DNA of 64,000 nucleotides, taken from contig NZ_LXET01000016.1 in assembly GCF_001655005.1 (NCBI RefSeq), positions 1-64,000 of the forward strand. Direction: 5' to 3'. The notes beneath the pieces were generated by a model that was not told the DNA's origin, searched no databases, and was given only the letters and a program-made list of their open reading frames with translations. The translations under genes were made by a program, and so were the position numbers. This DNA is from Hafnia paralvei ATCC 29927. Its GTDB lineage: Bacteria; Pseudomonadota; Gammaproteobacteria; Enterobacterales; Enterobacteriaceae. Position 1 is the first letter of the stretch. Each line of letters opens with the position of its first letter. Shown here one piece after another: positions 34,647 to 43,737 of this stretch.

Positions 34647-34672
34647 GGCTCCTCACTGGCGTATGAGGAGCC
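34647..34672 (-). terminator. Hairpin between the reductase gene and rspR
   Basis: GGCTCCTCA at 34647-34655 pairs perfectly with TGAGGAGCC at 34664-34672 over eight bases. It lies 16 bases past the stop of the upstream minus-strand gene. No T-run, so it may be a processing or stability element, not a full terminator. Confidence 0.55.
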
Positions 34673-34687
34673 GGAATGTGTGTGCTT

Positions 34688-35713
34688 TTATCGCGCGTTT
34701 GTCGCAGCGAGTTTGAGAACGTCATCCCAAACGCCGTCGTCAACTGGAATGCCCTCGACGAGATTTTCTCGACGGGTTTTGACTTCGAGTTCACCTGGGT
34801 AATAAACCGCAGTTTGTCCCTCGGCGGGCTCCGAGCTTTTCACATAGGCGGCCACGCTGTCGGCCATTTTGTTGGTAAAGTCACGCCCCCCCAGTTGGGT
34901 TGGATCAAAAACCATAAATATTTGGCTAGCGCCGGTACAGCTCCCTTTTTGAATCTTATCTATCCCGTTGGTGGGCTCACCGGCAGACAGTAGCGCCGCC
35001 ATCGCATCCAGCAGTATTGCCATACTTGAGCCTTTCCAATAGCCCGTCGGCAAGATACGCATGGATTGCTCAATCGGGCCCGGTTCATCGGTTAAGTTGC
35101 CGTCTTTGTCGTAGCCGCCGGGGTAGGGAAGTTTTTCACCTTTTAAGCGTGTGACCTGTAGTTTGCCATAGGCATATTGTGACATTGCCATGTCGAGCAC
35201 CAAAGGACCGCTTTCTCGCGGTACTGCCATCACAAACGGATTATTGCCAAGGCGAGTATTTTTCGCGCCCCAAGCAGGCATACAGGATTCGGTGTTGGTC
35301 CAGCAAATTGCCGCCAGCCCTTTTTCTGCGGCTTTCCAACCATAGGTTCCACCGCGCATCCAGTGAGTGGTGTTGCGCAGTGCGACAATACCAATACCGT
35401 TCTCTTTCGCTATTTTACTGGCTTGTTCTGTGGCAAACAGGGCATTTGTGATACCAATTCCACGTTGACCATCATAAATTTCGATAGCCCCAAGCGATTT
35501 AACCAAGCTGGGGTCGGCATCAATAGCAATCCAGCCTTGCTTCACGTAATCCACGAAACGTGCGACACGGTTTAATCCGTGAGAATAGATGCCGTCGCAG
35601 CTAGACTCAGTATGGATCTGAGCACAGATATCGGCCCGTGCTGCGTTTAATCCCGCATTAATGAAGGCTTGTTTGACTGTGTTTTTCATGACATCGAAGG
35701 TAATTCTTTGCAT
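34688..35713 (-). CDS. Malate/L-lactate dehydrogenase-family oxidoreductase, YiaK/DlgD-like
   Basis: NAD(P)H-dependent reductase of 341 residues in the Ldh2 family, closest by eye to 2,3-diketo-L-gulonate reductase YiaK (DlgD). Shared motifs are DGIYSHGLNR (with catalytic His), GIGIVALRNTTHWMRGGTYGWKAAEKG, CWTNTESCMPAWGAKNTRLGNNPF, SMRILPTGYWKGSSMAILLDAMAALLS and VDDGVWD near the end. The start at 35713 (MQRITF) follows AAGGTG. It starts 11 bases after the fructuronate-reductase-like gene, so it belongs to that transcription unit. The likely role is reduction of a keto-sugar acid; the true substrate is not clear from sequence. Confidence 0.85.
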   Translation of the reverse strand: MQRITFDVMKNTVKQAFINAGLNAARADICAQIHTESSCDGIYSHGLNRVARFVDYVKQGWIAIDADPSLVKSLGAIEIYDGQRGIGITNALFATEQASKIAKENGIGIVALRNTTHWMRGGTYGWKAAEKGLAAICWTNTESCMPAWGAKNTRLGNNPFVMAVPRESGPLVLDMAMSQYAYGKLQVTRLKGEKLPYPGGYDKDGNLTDEPGPIEQSMRILPTGYWKGSSMAILLDAMAALLSAGEPTNGIDKIQKGSCTGASQIFMVFDPTQLGGRDFTNKMADSVAAYVKSSEPAEGQTAVYYPGELEVKTRRENLVEGIPVDDGVWDDVLKLAATNAR

Positions 35714-35723
35714 GTTGTACACC

Positions 35724-37193
35724 TTATTTTTTGAGCTGAACCAGATAGTGTGCGACGGTGGCTTTTGCCCCCTTTTCTAACAGGGCGCGATAGGCCGCGT
35801 GAACGGCTTGAGTGAATCGAGGCTGTTTGGCGAGGTCGTGGCCAAAAATAGTGGTTAGCGACAGCAAGGCATCCACGCGCTTTTCCCCCTGCGAAGAGCC
35901 TGTGACGACGGTTTGGATCTCAGCCAGCAGCGGATCGCTGATCTCAATGTGATTACCCTGTTCGTCGATACCGCCTACGTAGCGCATCCAACTGGCCACG
36001 CCCAGCGCCAACAGCTCAAAGCTAGAACCATGACTGAGGTGCCAACGTACAGAGTCCAGCATGCGCTGTGGCAGTTTTTGGCTACCGTCCATGGCGATTT
36101 GCCAGGTGCGATGTTTCAGCGCTGGATTCGCGTAGCGAGCGATTAGTGAATCCGCGTAGGCGGCAAGATCGATGTCTGGCACGCTGAGAGTGGGCGCCTG
36201 TTCATCCAGCATCAGAGTGCGAGCGGCAAGGCGATAGTTTTCGTCCTGCATGCAGTCGTTAATGTGTTGATAACCCGCTAGATAGCCGAGATAGGCTAAA
36301 AATGAGTGGCTACCGTTCAGCATTCGCAGCTTCATTTCTTCATAAGGTAATACGTTGCTTACCAGTTCCGCCCCCACTTTTTCCCATGCGGGACGACCTG
36401 CGGCGAAATTGTCTTCGATGACCCATTGGCGAAATGGCTCACAGGCTACGCCTACGGGATCGGCCATGCCAAGCTGCTGTTCTATTTGCGCTAATGTTGC
36501 GGTGGTAACTGCCGGAACGATGCGATCGACCATGGTTGACGGGAACGTCACATTTTTCTCGATCCATTCAGCCAAATCTGGCGACTGGGCAGCGGCCAGC
36601 CCACAAATGACATTGTGGGTGACATGACCATTTTCCGGCATGTTGTCACATGACATCACGGTAAATGCGGGCAAATGAGCGGCGCGGCGTTTAGCCAACG
36701 CGGCGACGATAACGCCTGCGGCTGAGTGAGGATGCTGTGGGTGCGCAATATCATGAATGATTAATGGATGTTCAAGGTTAAGTACGCCGCTGGCGGGATA
36801 GTGACAGTAACCTTTTTCCGTGATTGTCAGAGAGACAATGGCAATTTCTGGCTGGCAGAGGGCGTCAAGAACGGCATCAATACCGTCAATTTGCGCATGC
36901 AATGCTTGGCGAACCACGCCCACCACCCGACATTGCCAGCCTTGCTCTGACATTTCTGCCACGCTGAATACGTTATCCTGTTGGTGCAAGTCTTGGATCT
37001 GTTGCTCGCCGCCAATCAGGTTGATCTCACAGTATCCCCAGTCGCTGCCGTGTTCGGCAGCTAACCGATCGGCGTATACCGCTTGATGTGCACGATGAAA
37101 GGCGCCAAAGCCAATATGTGCAATGCGTGGAATCAGTCGTTCGCGAGAGTAGGTGGGAACGACGGCGTTAGCCTGCAATAAGGTCTGTTTCAT
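35724..37193 (-). CDS. ydfI: Mannitol dehydrogenase-family fructuronate reductase, YdfI/UxuB-like
   Basis: NAD-dependent polyol/uronate dehydrogenase of 489 residues that interconverts D-fructuronate and D-mannonate or a related pair. The nucleotide site is IGFGAFHRAHQAVY (about 27-40), and the active-site region is TFPSTMVDRIVPAV, then EPFRQWVIEDNF and KLRMLNGSHSFLAYLGYLAG, with the catalytic lysine in the KLRMLNGSH motif. It resembles E. coli YdfI, which also sits beside rspAB-rspR. Start chosen at 37193 (MKQTLLQAN) to match that family; the ATG at 37205 overlaps the upstream stop and is possible. Products feed RspA, a mannonate dehydratase. Confidence 0.9.
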   Translation of the reverse strand: MKQTLLQANAVVPTYSRERLIPRIAHIGFGAFHRAHQAVYADRLAAEHGSDWGYCEINLIGGEQQIQDLHQQDNVFSVAEMSEQGWQCRVVGVVRQALHAQIDGIDAVLDALCQPEIAIVSLTITEKGYCHYPASGVLNLEHPLIIHDIAHPQHPHSAAGVIVAALAKRRAAHLPAFTVMSCDNMPENGHVTHNVICGLAAAQSPDLAEWIEKNVTFPSTMVDRIVPAVTTATLAQIEQQLGMADPVGVACEPFRQWVIEDNFAAGRPAWEKVGAELVSNVLPYEEMKLRMLNGSHSFLAYLGYLAGYQHINDCMQDENYRLAARTLMLDEQAPTLSVPDIDLAAYADSLIARYANPALKHRTWQIAMDGSQKLPQRMLDSVRWHLSHGSSFELLALGVASWMRYVGGIDEQGNHIEISDPLLAEIQTVVTGSSQGEKRVDALLSLTTIFGHDLAKQPRFTQAVHAAYRALLEKGAKATVAHYLVQLKK

Positions 37194-37204
37194 AGTGATA
37201 TCCA

Positions 37205-38770
37205 TTATTCTTGGCGAAGTGGTGCTGGTTTTGTTAACTCAGGAACCGCGACATCTTGAGTGGCGTTATTGGACTCTCCACACCACAGCGTGTCGTAGCG
37301 ATAGCCGGTGAGATCTTCTATAACGCCTCTGGTTTTTGCCTCCACCCTGAGTTTTGAGCCACCGGCTTTTAGGCGATCGATTTCATCCACGAGAATTTTG
37401 TGGGTGGTCTTATTCAGCCGGAACGAAAGTGCCTGAATGAGTGCTCCGACCAACAGCAACGTGGTGCCGATAAACAACACCATGGCGATGGTGTGAGTTG
37501 CCTCAGGGGGCTGTACTAAGCTGCCTTTTACAAAACCACCGGTTTGCAGCAGGATGCCAACGATAAAAGTGGCGATAGCGACGGTGGTTTTGCGTGAGAA
37601 GGTCATTACCGCGGCAAATAATCCTTCTCGGCGCTGGCGTGTGATCATTTCGTCCACATCAGGAATGAACGGGAAAACGTTCCACGGGGTGAATTCTAAT
37701 ATGCAGCGGCCAACCTGATAGAACGCCGCCAGTGCAATAAGAACCATGGCCTGATTTGATATTGGGAACAGATAGACGCAGAGCAATCCACCGAGGCAGA
37801 GAAGCATGATTGAATAGGCGAAAACATACAGCTTAGCGGGTCCATATTTAATCATGGCAACCCCAGCGAGCAGGGTGACAGGTAATCCCACAATGCTCAG
37901 CGAAAGCAAACTTGCGGCAAATGACGAGGAAATACTTAAGCAATAGACACAGAAGAATACGAAAACGGTGTTATAGACATCTTTGGCGGTGAATGAGAGT
38001 AGATAAATGGATAGGTGTTTTCTGAAGGCTCTCACTTTTAAGGTTGAAATATAGTCTTTAAATAGATTTCCTACTGCTTTTACTTTCTCCCTGGCCGATC
38101 TTTTTATTTGAGATTTTTCCAGCTCTGCATACATTTCGGGGGTTAGTTCACGCTCCCATGTGACCTTCCAAGAAATAAATACGCATACCATAAAGACAAT
38201 TGAAAAGGCGATTCCGTTGAATAGGTAAGCATTGGCATTTCCTTCACCAAAATGTTTAATCAGCAAACCAGGAATAAAAGTCGCTAGAAAAGTACCTAAC
38301 GCTGAAATAAACATCCGGCAGGTGGAGAGTTTAGTTCTGGCGTTAAAATCTTTAGTCATCTCAGAGGGTAATGTTTCCCAAGGGATCAATACGATAGCGG
38401 CGATAATTTCAAACGCGAGATAGATTGTGAGATAGAACCAGTAGTTCATTCCCGTTATCCATAGCAACGAGTACACCAGCATCAGCGGAGCACCAATTAA
38501 CAGGAAAAAACGGCGGCGACCAAATTTTTTACCTAAATAGGTTTTATAGAAGTGATCGGTAAAACTCCCCATAAATAAACTGACTATGGCATCGACAATG
38601 CGTGCAATCGCTACAATTGAGGCGGCTTCAATGGGGGTTAACCCAACGAAAGTGGTATAGAAGAACAACAGCCATGCACCAATGATAGTGAAAGCGCCAC
38701 CGCCCATAATATCGGTAAGTCCATAACCAATACTGACGGGAATGGTTATTTTTCGAGTGATACGCGACAT
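37205..38770 (-). CDS. GPH-family cation:glycoside/uronide symporter
   Basis: Membrane protein of 521 residues with about 12 hydrophobic segments, in the glycoside-pentoside-hexuronide family. Typical features are SIGYGLTDIMGGGAF near the start, RIVDAIVSLFMGSFTDH, KFGRRRFFLLIGAP and IPWETLPSEMT. The closest memory is the TogT/RhiT-like branch that imports unsaturated oligouronides. Starts at 38770 after AAAGGA; a repeat lies just upstream. The stop overlaps the next start region. In this locus it should import the sugar acid or its oligomer. Confidence 0.85.
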   Translation of the reverse strand: MSRITRKITIPVSIGYGLTDIMGGGAFTIIGAWLLFFYTTFVGLTPIEAASIVAIARIVDAIVSLFMGSFTDHFYKTYLGKKFGRRRFFLLIGAPLMLVYSLLWITGMNYWFYLTIYLAFEIIAAIVLIPWETLPSEMTKDFNARTKLSTCRMFISALGTFLATFIPGLLIKHFGEGNANAYLFNGIAFSIVFMVCVFISWKVTWERELTPEMYAELEKSQIKRSAREKVKAVGNLFKDYISTLKVRAFRKHLSIYLLSFTAKDVYNTVFVFFCVYCLSISSSFAASLLSLSIVGLPVTLLAGVAMIKYGPAKLYVFAYSIMLLCLGGLLCVYLFPISNQAMVLIALAAFYQVGRCILEFTPWNVFPFIPDVDEMITRQRREGLFAAVMTFSRKTTVAIATFIVGILLQTGGFVKGSLVQPPEATHTIAMVLFIGTTLLLVGALIQALSFRLNKTTHKILVDEIDRLKAGGSKLRVEAKTRGVIEDLTGYRYDTLWCGESNNATQDVAVPELTKPAPLRQE

Positions 38771-38815
38771 ATAAAATCCTTTGCTGGTTAATGTCGATAT
38801 GAATTCGATTCTGTG

Positions 38816-38942
38816 TATACCCGTCATACTTCAAGCTGCATTTTTGTTGGCTACGTTCACTTACCCGAATCGCTGACTAGAGTCAGCTCATCGGGGCTCG
38901 CACACTTGTCGCCTCAATACAACTTGAATTATTTAGGGTATA
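38816..38942. repeat. Palindromic intergenic repeat, copy 2
   Basis: 127-bp element with terminal inverted repeats: it begins TATACCC...TTCAAG and ends CTTGAA...GGGTATA. The inside carries TTTTTGTTGGC, GTTCACTTACC, and a small hairpin GACTAGAGTC before AGCTCATCGGGG. The same family occurs at 12669, 57981 and 63163 (reversed). It sits between two genes of the rsp-type cluster, 46 bases before the GPH symporter start, so it could be transcribed as a structured RNA spacer. Confidence 0.85.
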
Positions 38943-38986
38943 GATAAACGCGGATGTTTATCTACACAGGCTTTTAAACTTGGCGG

Positions 38987-40270
38987 TTAAATATGAGCGG
39001 CTAATTCCGGTTCAGAACGTGAAGGCCGGATAACAAACAGCACCAAAATTGCGCCGAGCGCGGCGACACCGCCTGCCAGAATAAATGCGCTATCGAATTT
39101 CCCGGTGTTTTGCACGATAAACCCAGTCACGATTGGCCCCACAATGCCGGATATGCTGCCGATAAGATGAATAAAGCCGCTGGCACCACCGATACGTGAT
39201 TTATGCACCACGTCTTGAATAATCGCCCAGTAAATCGAACCGGTGACGTATAGGAAGAAAATGGAAACCGACATCAGTATCACGGCCGGTATAACCTGAG
39301 TGACGGTTCCAGCCAGCGCGACACAGATAGAGGATGCGAGCAAACACACGACCAGCACGATTTTGCGTGAAAGCAGCAGCTTGCCCGTCATACGGTAAAT
39401 TTTGTCAGAAATGATGCCGCCCAACGCTAATCCAATGAAGCCGACGATCCACGGAATAACGGTGGTAATGCTCATTTCTTTGATGTTCAGGCCGTGCGCC
39501 TGAACCAGATAAGAGGGAAACCAGCTTAGGAAGAAGAACAAGATGTAGTTGTAGCAAAAGAAAGCAAAAGCAGTGACCAGAATAATTGGCTGCTTCATAT
39601 AGAACATGAGCGAATGGCCAGGCTGCTGGTTGGTGTCCGTTGTGGCTTCTTCGTGTTTCTGCTGTGTAATTAACGCGCGTTCAGCTTGGCTGACGTGACG
39701 GCTTTTCTCTGGAGAATCGGATACCACGAAGAACCAGATTAGCATCCAGACAATGCCGATAGCACAGATGATCATAAATGCAGGACGCCAGCCGAAAGCC
39801 AGTGCCAGATAGCCGACAATCGGGCCTGCGACTGCGCCGCCCAAGGGGGAACCGGCACTGAGTAATCCCATTGCGGTTGCAGCCTGTTTGCGAGGGAACC
39901 AGCCATTGATCATTTTGTTGGCTGATGAACAAATCGGGCCTTCAGCCATGCCAAAAAGTACACGAAGGATCAGCATGGAGTAGAAACCCGAGGCGAGGGC
40001 AGTGAAGCCGCAGAATATTGACCACAACCCAACCGCGACGCCGAGCACCAGCATAGGTCCGAATTTGTCTACGGCAAGGCCACCGATAAAATTGAATACG
40101 GCGTACCCAAAAAAGAAACTGCCAAAAATAATCCCGAACTGTTCAGCGTTGAGCGAGAGATCTTGTTCGATCATCGGCAACGTAATGGAAAGTGCGACAC
40201 GATCTAAGTAGTTGATCATGTAAACTAAAAATAATAAAAAAACGATTGTCCAACGCAAGTTCTTAAACAT
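38987..40270 (-). CDS. MFS transporter, anion:cation symporter (ACS, ExuT/GudP/DgoT-like)
   Basis: 12-TM major-facilitator protein of 427 residues. The start FLLFLVYMINYLDRVALSITLP and the motif NKMINGWFPRKQAATAMGLLSAGSPLGGAVAGPI are diagnostic of the ACS family, which carries hexuronates, aldonates and aldarates with protons. AVDKFGP is the loop 2-3 motif. It starts 96 bases after rspB. The E. coli YdfJ transporter beside rspAB is a different MFS family, so the transporter in this locus has been replaced or added here. Confidence 0.9.
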   Translation of the reverse strand: MFKNLRWTIVFLLFLVYMINYLDRVALSITLPMIEQDLSLNAEQFGIIFGSFFFGYAVFNFIGGLAVDKFGPMLVLGVAVGLWSIFCGFTALASGFYSMLILRVLFGMAEGPICSSANKMINGWFPRKQAATAMGLLSAGSPLGGAVAGPIVGYLALAFGWRPAFMIICAIGIVWMLIWFFVVSDSPEKSRHVSQAERALITQQKHEEATTDTNQQPGHSLMFYMKQPIILVTAFAFFCYNYILFFFLSWFPSYLVQAHGLNIKEMSITTVIPWIVGFIGLALGGIISDKIYRMTGKLLLSRKIVLVVCLLASSICVALAGTVTQVIPAVILMSVSIFFLYVTGSIYWAIIQDVVHKSRIGGASGFIHLIGSISGIVGPIVTGFIVQNTGKFDSAFILAGGVAALGAILVLFVIRPSRSEPELAAHI

Positions 40271-40304
40271 AAGTACTCCACGCAGTTATTATTATGTTGT
40301 AGGG

Positions 40305-40328
40305 TGCGTGCCGCCTAAGAGGCACGCA
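40305..40328 (-). terminator. Intercistronic hairpin between rspB and the MFS gene
   Basis: TGCGTGCC at 40305-40312 pairs with GGCACGCA at 40321-40328 over eight bases. No T-run, so probably an RNA stability or processing structure, not a terminator. Confidence 0.45.
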
Positions 40329-40366
40329 TTTAGCGGGTTCGCATTTAACGGATTAGTCGCTCTGAC

Positions 40367-41386
40367 TTACTGATGAAAACTTAAAAGTACTTTGCAGCAG
40401 GTTTTCTGATCTTGTTCAAACAGCACTAATGCATCTCTAACCTGTTCAAGCGGGAAGCTATGGGTAATCAGCTTTTCGGGATGAATTTTTTTCTCCGTCA
40501 TCCACTCAATAACCTGCGGAAAACGTGCGCTATTTAGGCGTGAGCTGAAGATCGCGATTTCCTTACTGGTGATACTTTGCTGATTGAGTACGCACGGTTC
40601 GGATGAGAATCCCATGATGCCGATACGTGCGGCGGGTGAGGCCAACGCAATAGCCTGAGGCAAAATCGACGGATGACATGCGGCGTCAATAATTAATGTT
40701 GGGCGGATATTTTCCTGTGCTAATACGTCAGCGACATCGACATTGGTGTTGTTTATTAGGCGATCGGCTCCGTTGTCTTGAGCCATTTGCAGACGCTCTG
40801 AAATACGATCGGCTACGATAATTTTTGCTACGCCATAAACGCCGCGCAAGGCTTGTATGACGGTTAGCCCCATTGGTCCTGCACCGTAAACCAGTGCAAT
40901 ATCATTAGGTTGTGGTTTAACCTGCGCACATATGTTTGCTGCAATAGAGAACGGTTCAATCATCGTGGCTTCCGCATCGGGAATGCGGGTAGGCACTAAA
41001 TACGCATTGCGGGCGGGGACACAGGCATATTCGCTAAAGCCACCGTCGCGGTGGACGCCGATCACCTGCAACTCGGTACAGACGTTCGGCCGCCCAATAG
41101 AGCAGGGATAACAATGACCACAGTTAACTACCGGATCGGCAACCACTCGTTCACCGATGCGTGCGTTTTCTACACCGTCGCCAACGGCATCAATGATGCC
41201 AAAAAATTCATGACCGATAACGCGAGGATATTTGGCGAACGGATTATGCCCACGAAAAATATGTACGTCTGAGCCGCAGATCCCCGCGCTACAAACGCGG
41301 ATACGTACTTCCCCTGCCTGTGGCTGGGGGATAGGACGCTCTTCGATCGCTAATTGTTCTGGTTGCTGTATTACAACGCTTTTCAT
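40367..41386 (-). CDS. rspB: Zinc-dependent alcohol dehydrogenase RspB
   Basis: Medium-chain dehydrogenase of 339 residues with the structural zinc cysteines (CGHCYPCSIGRPNVC, about 88-102), catalytic zinc residues (GICGSDVHIF, VIGHEFFG), and Rossmann motif YGAGPMGL near 167. It matches E. coli RspB throughout, including IDAACHPSILPQA and FSSRLN. In E. coli it accompanies RspA, and the pair handles L-gulonate/D-mannonate-type acids. The start at 41386 is preceded by an ATG one codon upstream. 16 bases after rspA. Confidence 0.95.
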   Translation of the reverse strand: MKSVVIQQPEQLAIEERPIPQPQAGEVRIRVCSAGICGSDVHIFRGHNPFAKYPRVIGHEFFGIIDAVGDGVENARIGERVVADPVVNCGHCYPCSIGRPNVCTELQVIGVHRDGGFSEYACVPARNAYLVPTRIPDAEATMIEPFSIAANICAQVKPQPNDIALVYGAGPMGLTVIQALRGVYGVAKIIVADRISERLQMAQDNGADRLINNTNVDVADVLAQENIRPTLIIDAACHPSILPQAIALASPAARIGIMGFSSEPCVLNQQSITSKEIAIFSSRLNSARFPQVIEWMTEKKIHPEKLITHSFPLEQVRDALVLFEQDQKTCCKVLLSFHQ

Positions 41387-41402
41387 CAATAAATCCTCTT
41401 AT

Positions 41403-42617
41403 TTACCAGTTCCATAGAGTGCCGTCTTCTAGGCGAGCGACCGGTAAATATGCCGGTTCGTACGGATACTTGGCGGCCAATTTCTCGTCAAACTCGATGC
41501 CTAAACCGGGTTTCTCTCCTGGATGCATATAACCGTTGTCGAATGTCCAGCTATGTGGGAAGACTTCCAGCATTTGCTCGGAATATCCCATGTATTCCTG
41601 AACACCGAAGTTAGGTACCCAGAGATCAAAGTGCAGTGCCGCAGCCATACAGATTGGCGACAAATCAGAAGGGCCGTGTGAGCCGGTACGAACTTGGTAC
41701 AGTGAGGCGAAATCTGCGATACGGCGCATACCGGTAATGCCACCGGCGTGGGTGATCGTGGTACGGATATAATCGATTAGCTGCTCTTCGATCAGCTGTT
41801 TGCAGTCCCAAATGCTGTTGAAGACCTCACCAACGGCAATCGGGGTTACGGTATGCTGACGAATGAGACGGAAGCTCTCTTGGTTTTCTGCGGGGGTAGG
41901 ATCCTCCATCCAGAATAGGCGGTAATCCTCGATGCTTTTACCAAAGCGTGCCGCTTCAATAGGCGTTAAACGATGGTGCATGTCGTGCAGCAGATGCTCA
42001 TCAAAGCCAAATCGAGAGCGCACGGCTTCAAATAGTTTCGGTGTGAAATCGAGATATTTTTCAGTTGACCATAGTTGCTCTTCCGGCCAGTTTCCTTTGG
42101 TTGCCGGTTCGTAGGCTAACCCTTTTCCTTTTGACATGCCGTAGGTAGTTTTCATTCCTGGAACGCCACACTGAACGCGGATAGCCTTAAATCCCATCTC
42201 TTTGTGCTTGGCATAATCTTCAAGCACGTCATCAATCGAGTGGCCGGTCGTGTGGCAGTAAACCATGACGCCTTCGCGAGATGCCCCGCCAAGTAACTGA
42301 TACAACGGCATATTGGCGGCTTTGGCTTTGATATCCCACAGCGCCATATCGACGGCAGAAATCGCGGACATCGTAACTGGTCCACGGCGCCAGTACGCAC
42401 CTTTGTAGAAAAACTGCCAGATATCTTCGATCCGGTGAGCATCACGGCCGATCAACTGTGGGCAAACATGATCTTGCAAATAAGAAGCCACTGGCAATTC
42501 GCGGCCGTTGAGCGTTGCATCGCCGATGCCAGTGAGTCCCTGATCGGTAGTGATTTTTACCGTGACAAAATTACGTCCTGGACAAGTTACGAATACTTCG
42601 GCCTTAACGATCTTCAT
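41403..42617 (-). CDS. rspA: D-mannonate dehydratase-family protein RspA (enolase superfamily)
   Basis: Enolase-superfamily dehydratase of 404 residues, close to E. coli RspA (starvation-sensing protein), which dehydrates D-mannonate to 2-keto-3-deoxygluconate. Metal ligands are the Asp and His of LHDMHHRLTP (D-x-H type), the glutamate of MEDPTPAE and that of AVGEVFNS. THAGGITGMRRIADFASLYQVRTGSHGPSD and the C-terminal LARLEDGTLWNW-type ending are diagnostic. The ATG at 42617 follows GAGGGAG; an upstream in-frame start adds 27 unsupported residues. First gene of the locus. Confidence 0.95.
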   Translation of the reverse strand: MKIVKAEVFVTCPGRNFVTVKITTDQGLTGIGDATLNGRELPVASYLQDHVCPQLIGRDAHRIEDIWQFFYKGAYWRRGPVTMSAISAVDMALWDIKAKAANMPLYQLLGGASREGVMVYCHTTGHSIDDVLEDYAKHKEMGFKAIRVQCGVPGMKTTYGMSKGKGLAYEPATKGNWPEEQLWSTEKYLDFTPKLFEAVRSRFGFDEHLLHDMHHRLTPIEAARFGKSIEDYRLFWMEDPTPAENQESFRLIRQHTVTPIAVGEVFNSIWDCKQLIEEQLIDYIRTTITHAGGITGMRRIADFASLYQVRTGSHGPSDLSPICMAAALHFDLWVPNFGVQEYMGYSEQMLEVFPHSWTFDNGYMHPGEKPGLGIEFDEKLAAKYPYEPAYLPVARLEDGTLWNW

Positions 42618-42687
42618 TTGAACTCCCTCACCACTGTTTTCTGGACTTGCTTTGCGAGCGTTTCGATGTCGGAAACATAGATCTGAT

Positions 42688-42706
42688 ATAACTACCATAC
42701 AAGTAT
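42688..42706 (-). promoter_or_regulatory. Imperfect palindrome upstream of rspA, candidate RspR site
   Basis: A 19-bp partly symmetric sequence (ATAACT...AAGTAT with central CCATAC) lies about 70 bases before the rspA start. FCD-type GntR regulators such as RspR bind short palindromes in such places. The symmetry is weak, and the match to RspR is a guess. Confidence 0.3.
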
Positions 42707-42789
42707 TTAGTTCAAAAAGTGCGCGCGTAGATCACGTTTTTTGATGAGAAAGGAGGCTTGCGGAGGGACAGCGGTAATGCAAAGAGAAC

Positions 42790-42812
42790 GCTCTCCCCTA
42801 GAAGGGGAGAGC
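42790..42812 (-). terminator. Hairpin downstream of yegS
   Basis: GCTCTCCCC (42790-42798) pairs with GGGGAGAGC (42804-42812) over five bases. It lies 26 bases after the yegS stop on the minus strand, with only a short T-rich stretch afterwards. Confidence 0.6.
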
Positions 42813-42837
42813 AGTGGAGTCAATAAATCGTATTAAC

Positions 42838-43737
42838 TTATCCGATTAACGGGCAGTTTGGAGGAAGACGAAGGTTTATCGCATCAGGTTCAATTTCGAT
42901 GCGGAACTGTTTGGCGCTTAGGGGTTCGCCGTCTAGGTTGAGTGTCATGTCGTGAGGTGCGCTAATCTCCAGCCAAGGCAGTGAGGCTTCGATGACATTT
43001 TTATTGCTTTCGCCCTTGAGTAAGCTTTCAAGAAGTGCTGGTAACAACTCGTCAGAAGTGAGAACGCGTAGCTCGAGTTTCCCGTCGTTGATGCGTGCTT
43101 CTGGACACAGCGGTTGTCCACCTCCGGCCTGACGACCATTGCCGATGGCGACAATCAGTGCTTTTCCTTCCCAATTGAAATTAGGGCCGGATATCTGACA
43201 GAAATCCGCTTTTAGCGTATCCATGCGTAAGATGCCGTGTAGGAAGTAGGAGGCTCCACCGAGCACTGATTTCAATTTTTCAGGGGTTTCAGTCGTGATT
43301 TTAGTGCCAAATCCCCCCGTCGCCATATTGATGAAGACGCGCTTTCCATTGACGCGGGCGAAGTCGATGGTGACGGCTCGTCCCTGTAAAGCAAGCTGAA
43401 GTGCAGACTGCGGATTTTCTGGAATTAAGCAGGCAGTCGCAAAATCATTGGCGGTACCGAGTGGCAATACGGCTAATACAGGACGCGATGATTCACTATG
43501 CTGACTTAGTGCGTCCGAGACCTCGTTAATGGTGCCATCTCCACCGCCTGCGACAACGGTTTCAACGCCAAGCTCAACGGCTTCAGCCACATAGCGCTTC
43601 GCATCACCGTGCTCCCAAGTGACGCGAACATGTAGCGTATGACCTGCAGTACGCAGCCCATCAATTGCTTCGCGTACTTCCTCATTTCCAGCACCTTTAC
43701 CATTCAAGATGATGAGCGCAGAGTGTTGTTGATGCAT
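42838..43737 (-). CDS. yegS: Lipid kinase YegS
   Basis: Diacylglycerol-kinase-like lipid kinase of 299 residues, the same length as E. coli YegS, a phosphatidylglycerol kinase in vitro. The nucleotide loop GGGDGTINE (64-72) and LPLGTANDFATA are the DAGK catalytic motifs. MATGGFGTKI follows, and the C-terminal domain ends with LNLDGEPLSAKQFRIEIEP. Monocistronic, on the minus strand, upstream of the rsp locus but separated by a hairpin. Confidence 0.95.
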   Translation of the reverse strand: MHQQHSALIILNGKGAGNEEVREAIDGLRTAGHTLHVRVTWEHGDAKRYVAEAVELGVETVVAGGGDGTINEVSDALSQHSESSRPVLAVLPLGTANDFATACLIPENPQSALQLALQGRAVTIDFARVNGKRVFINMATGGFGTKITTETPEKLKSVLGGASYFLHGILRMDTLKADFCQISGPNFNWEGKALIVAIGNGRQAGGGQPLCPEARINDGKLELRVLTSDELLPALLESLLKGESNKNVIEASLPWLEISAPHDMTLNLDGEPLSAKQFRIEIEPDAINLRLPPNCPLIG

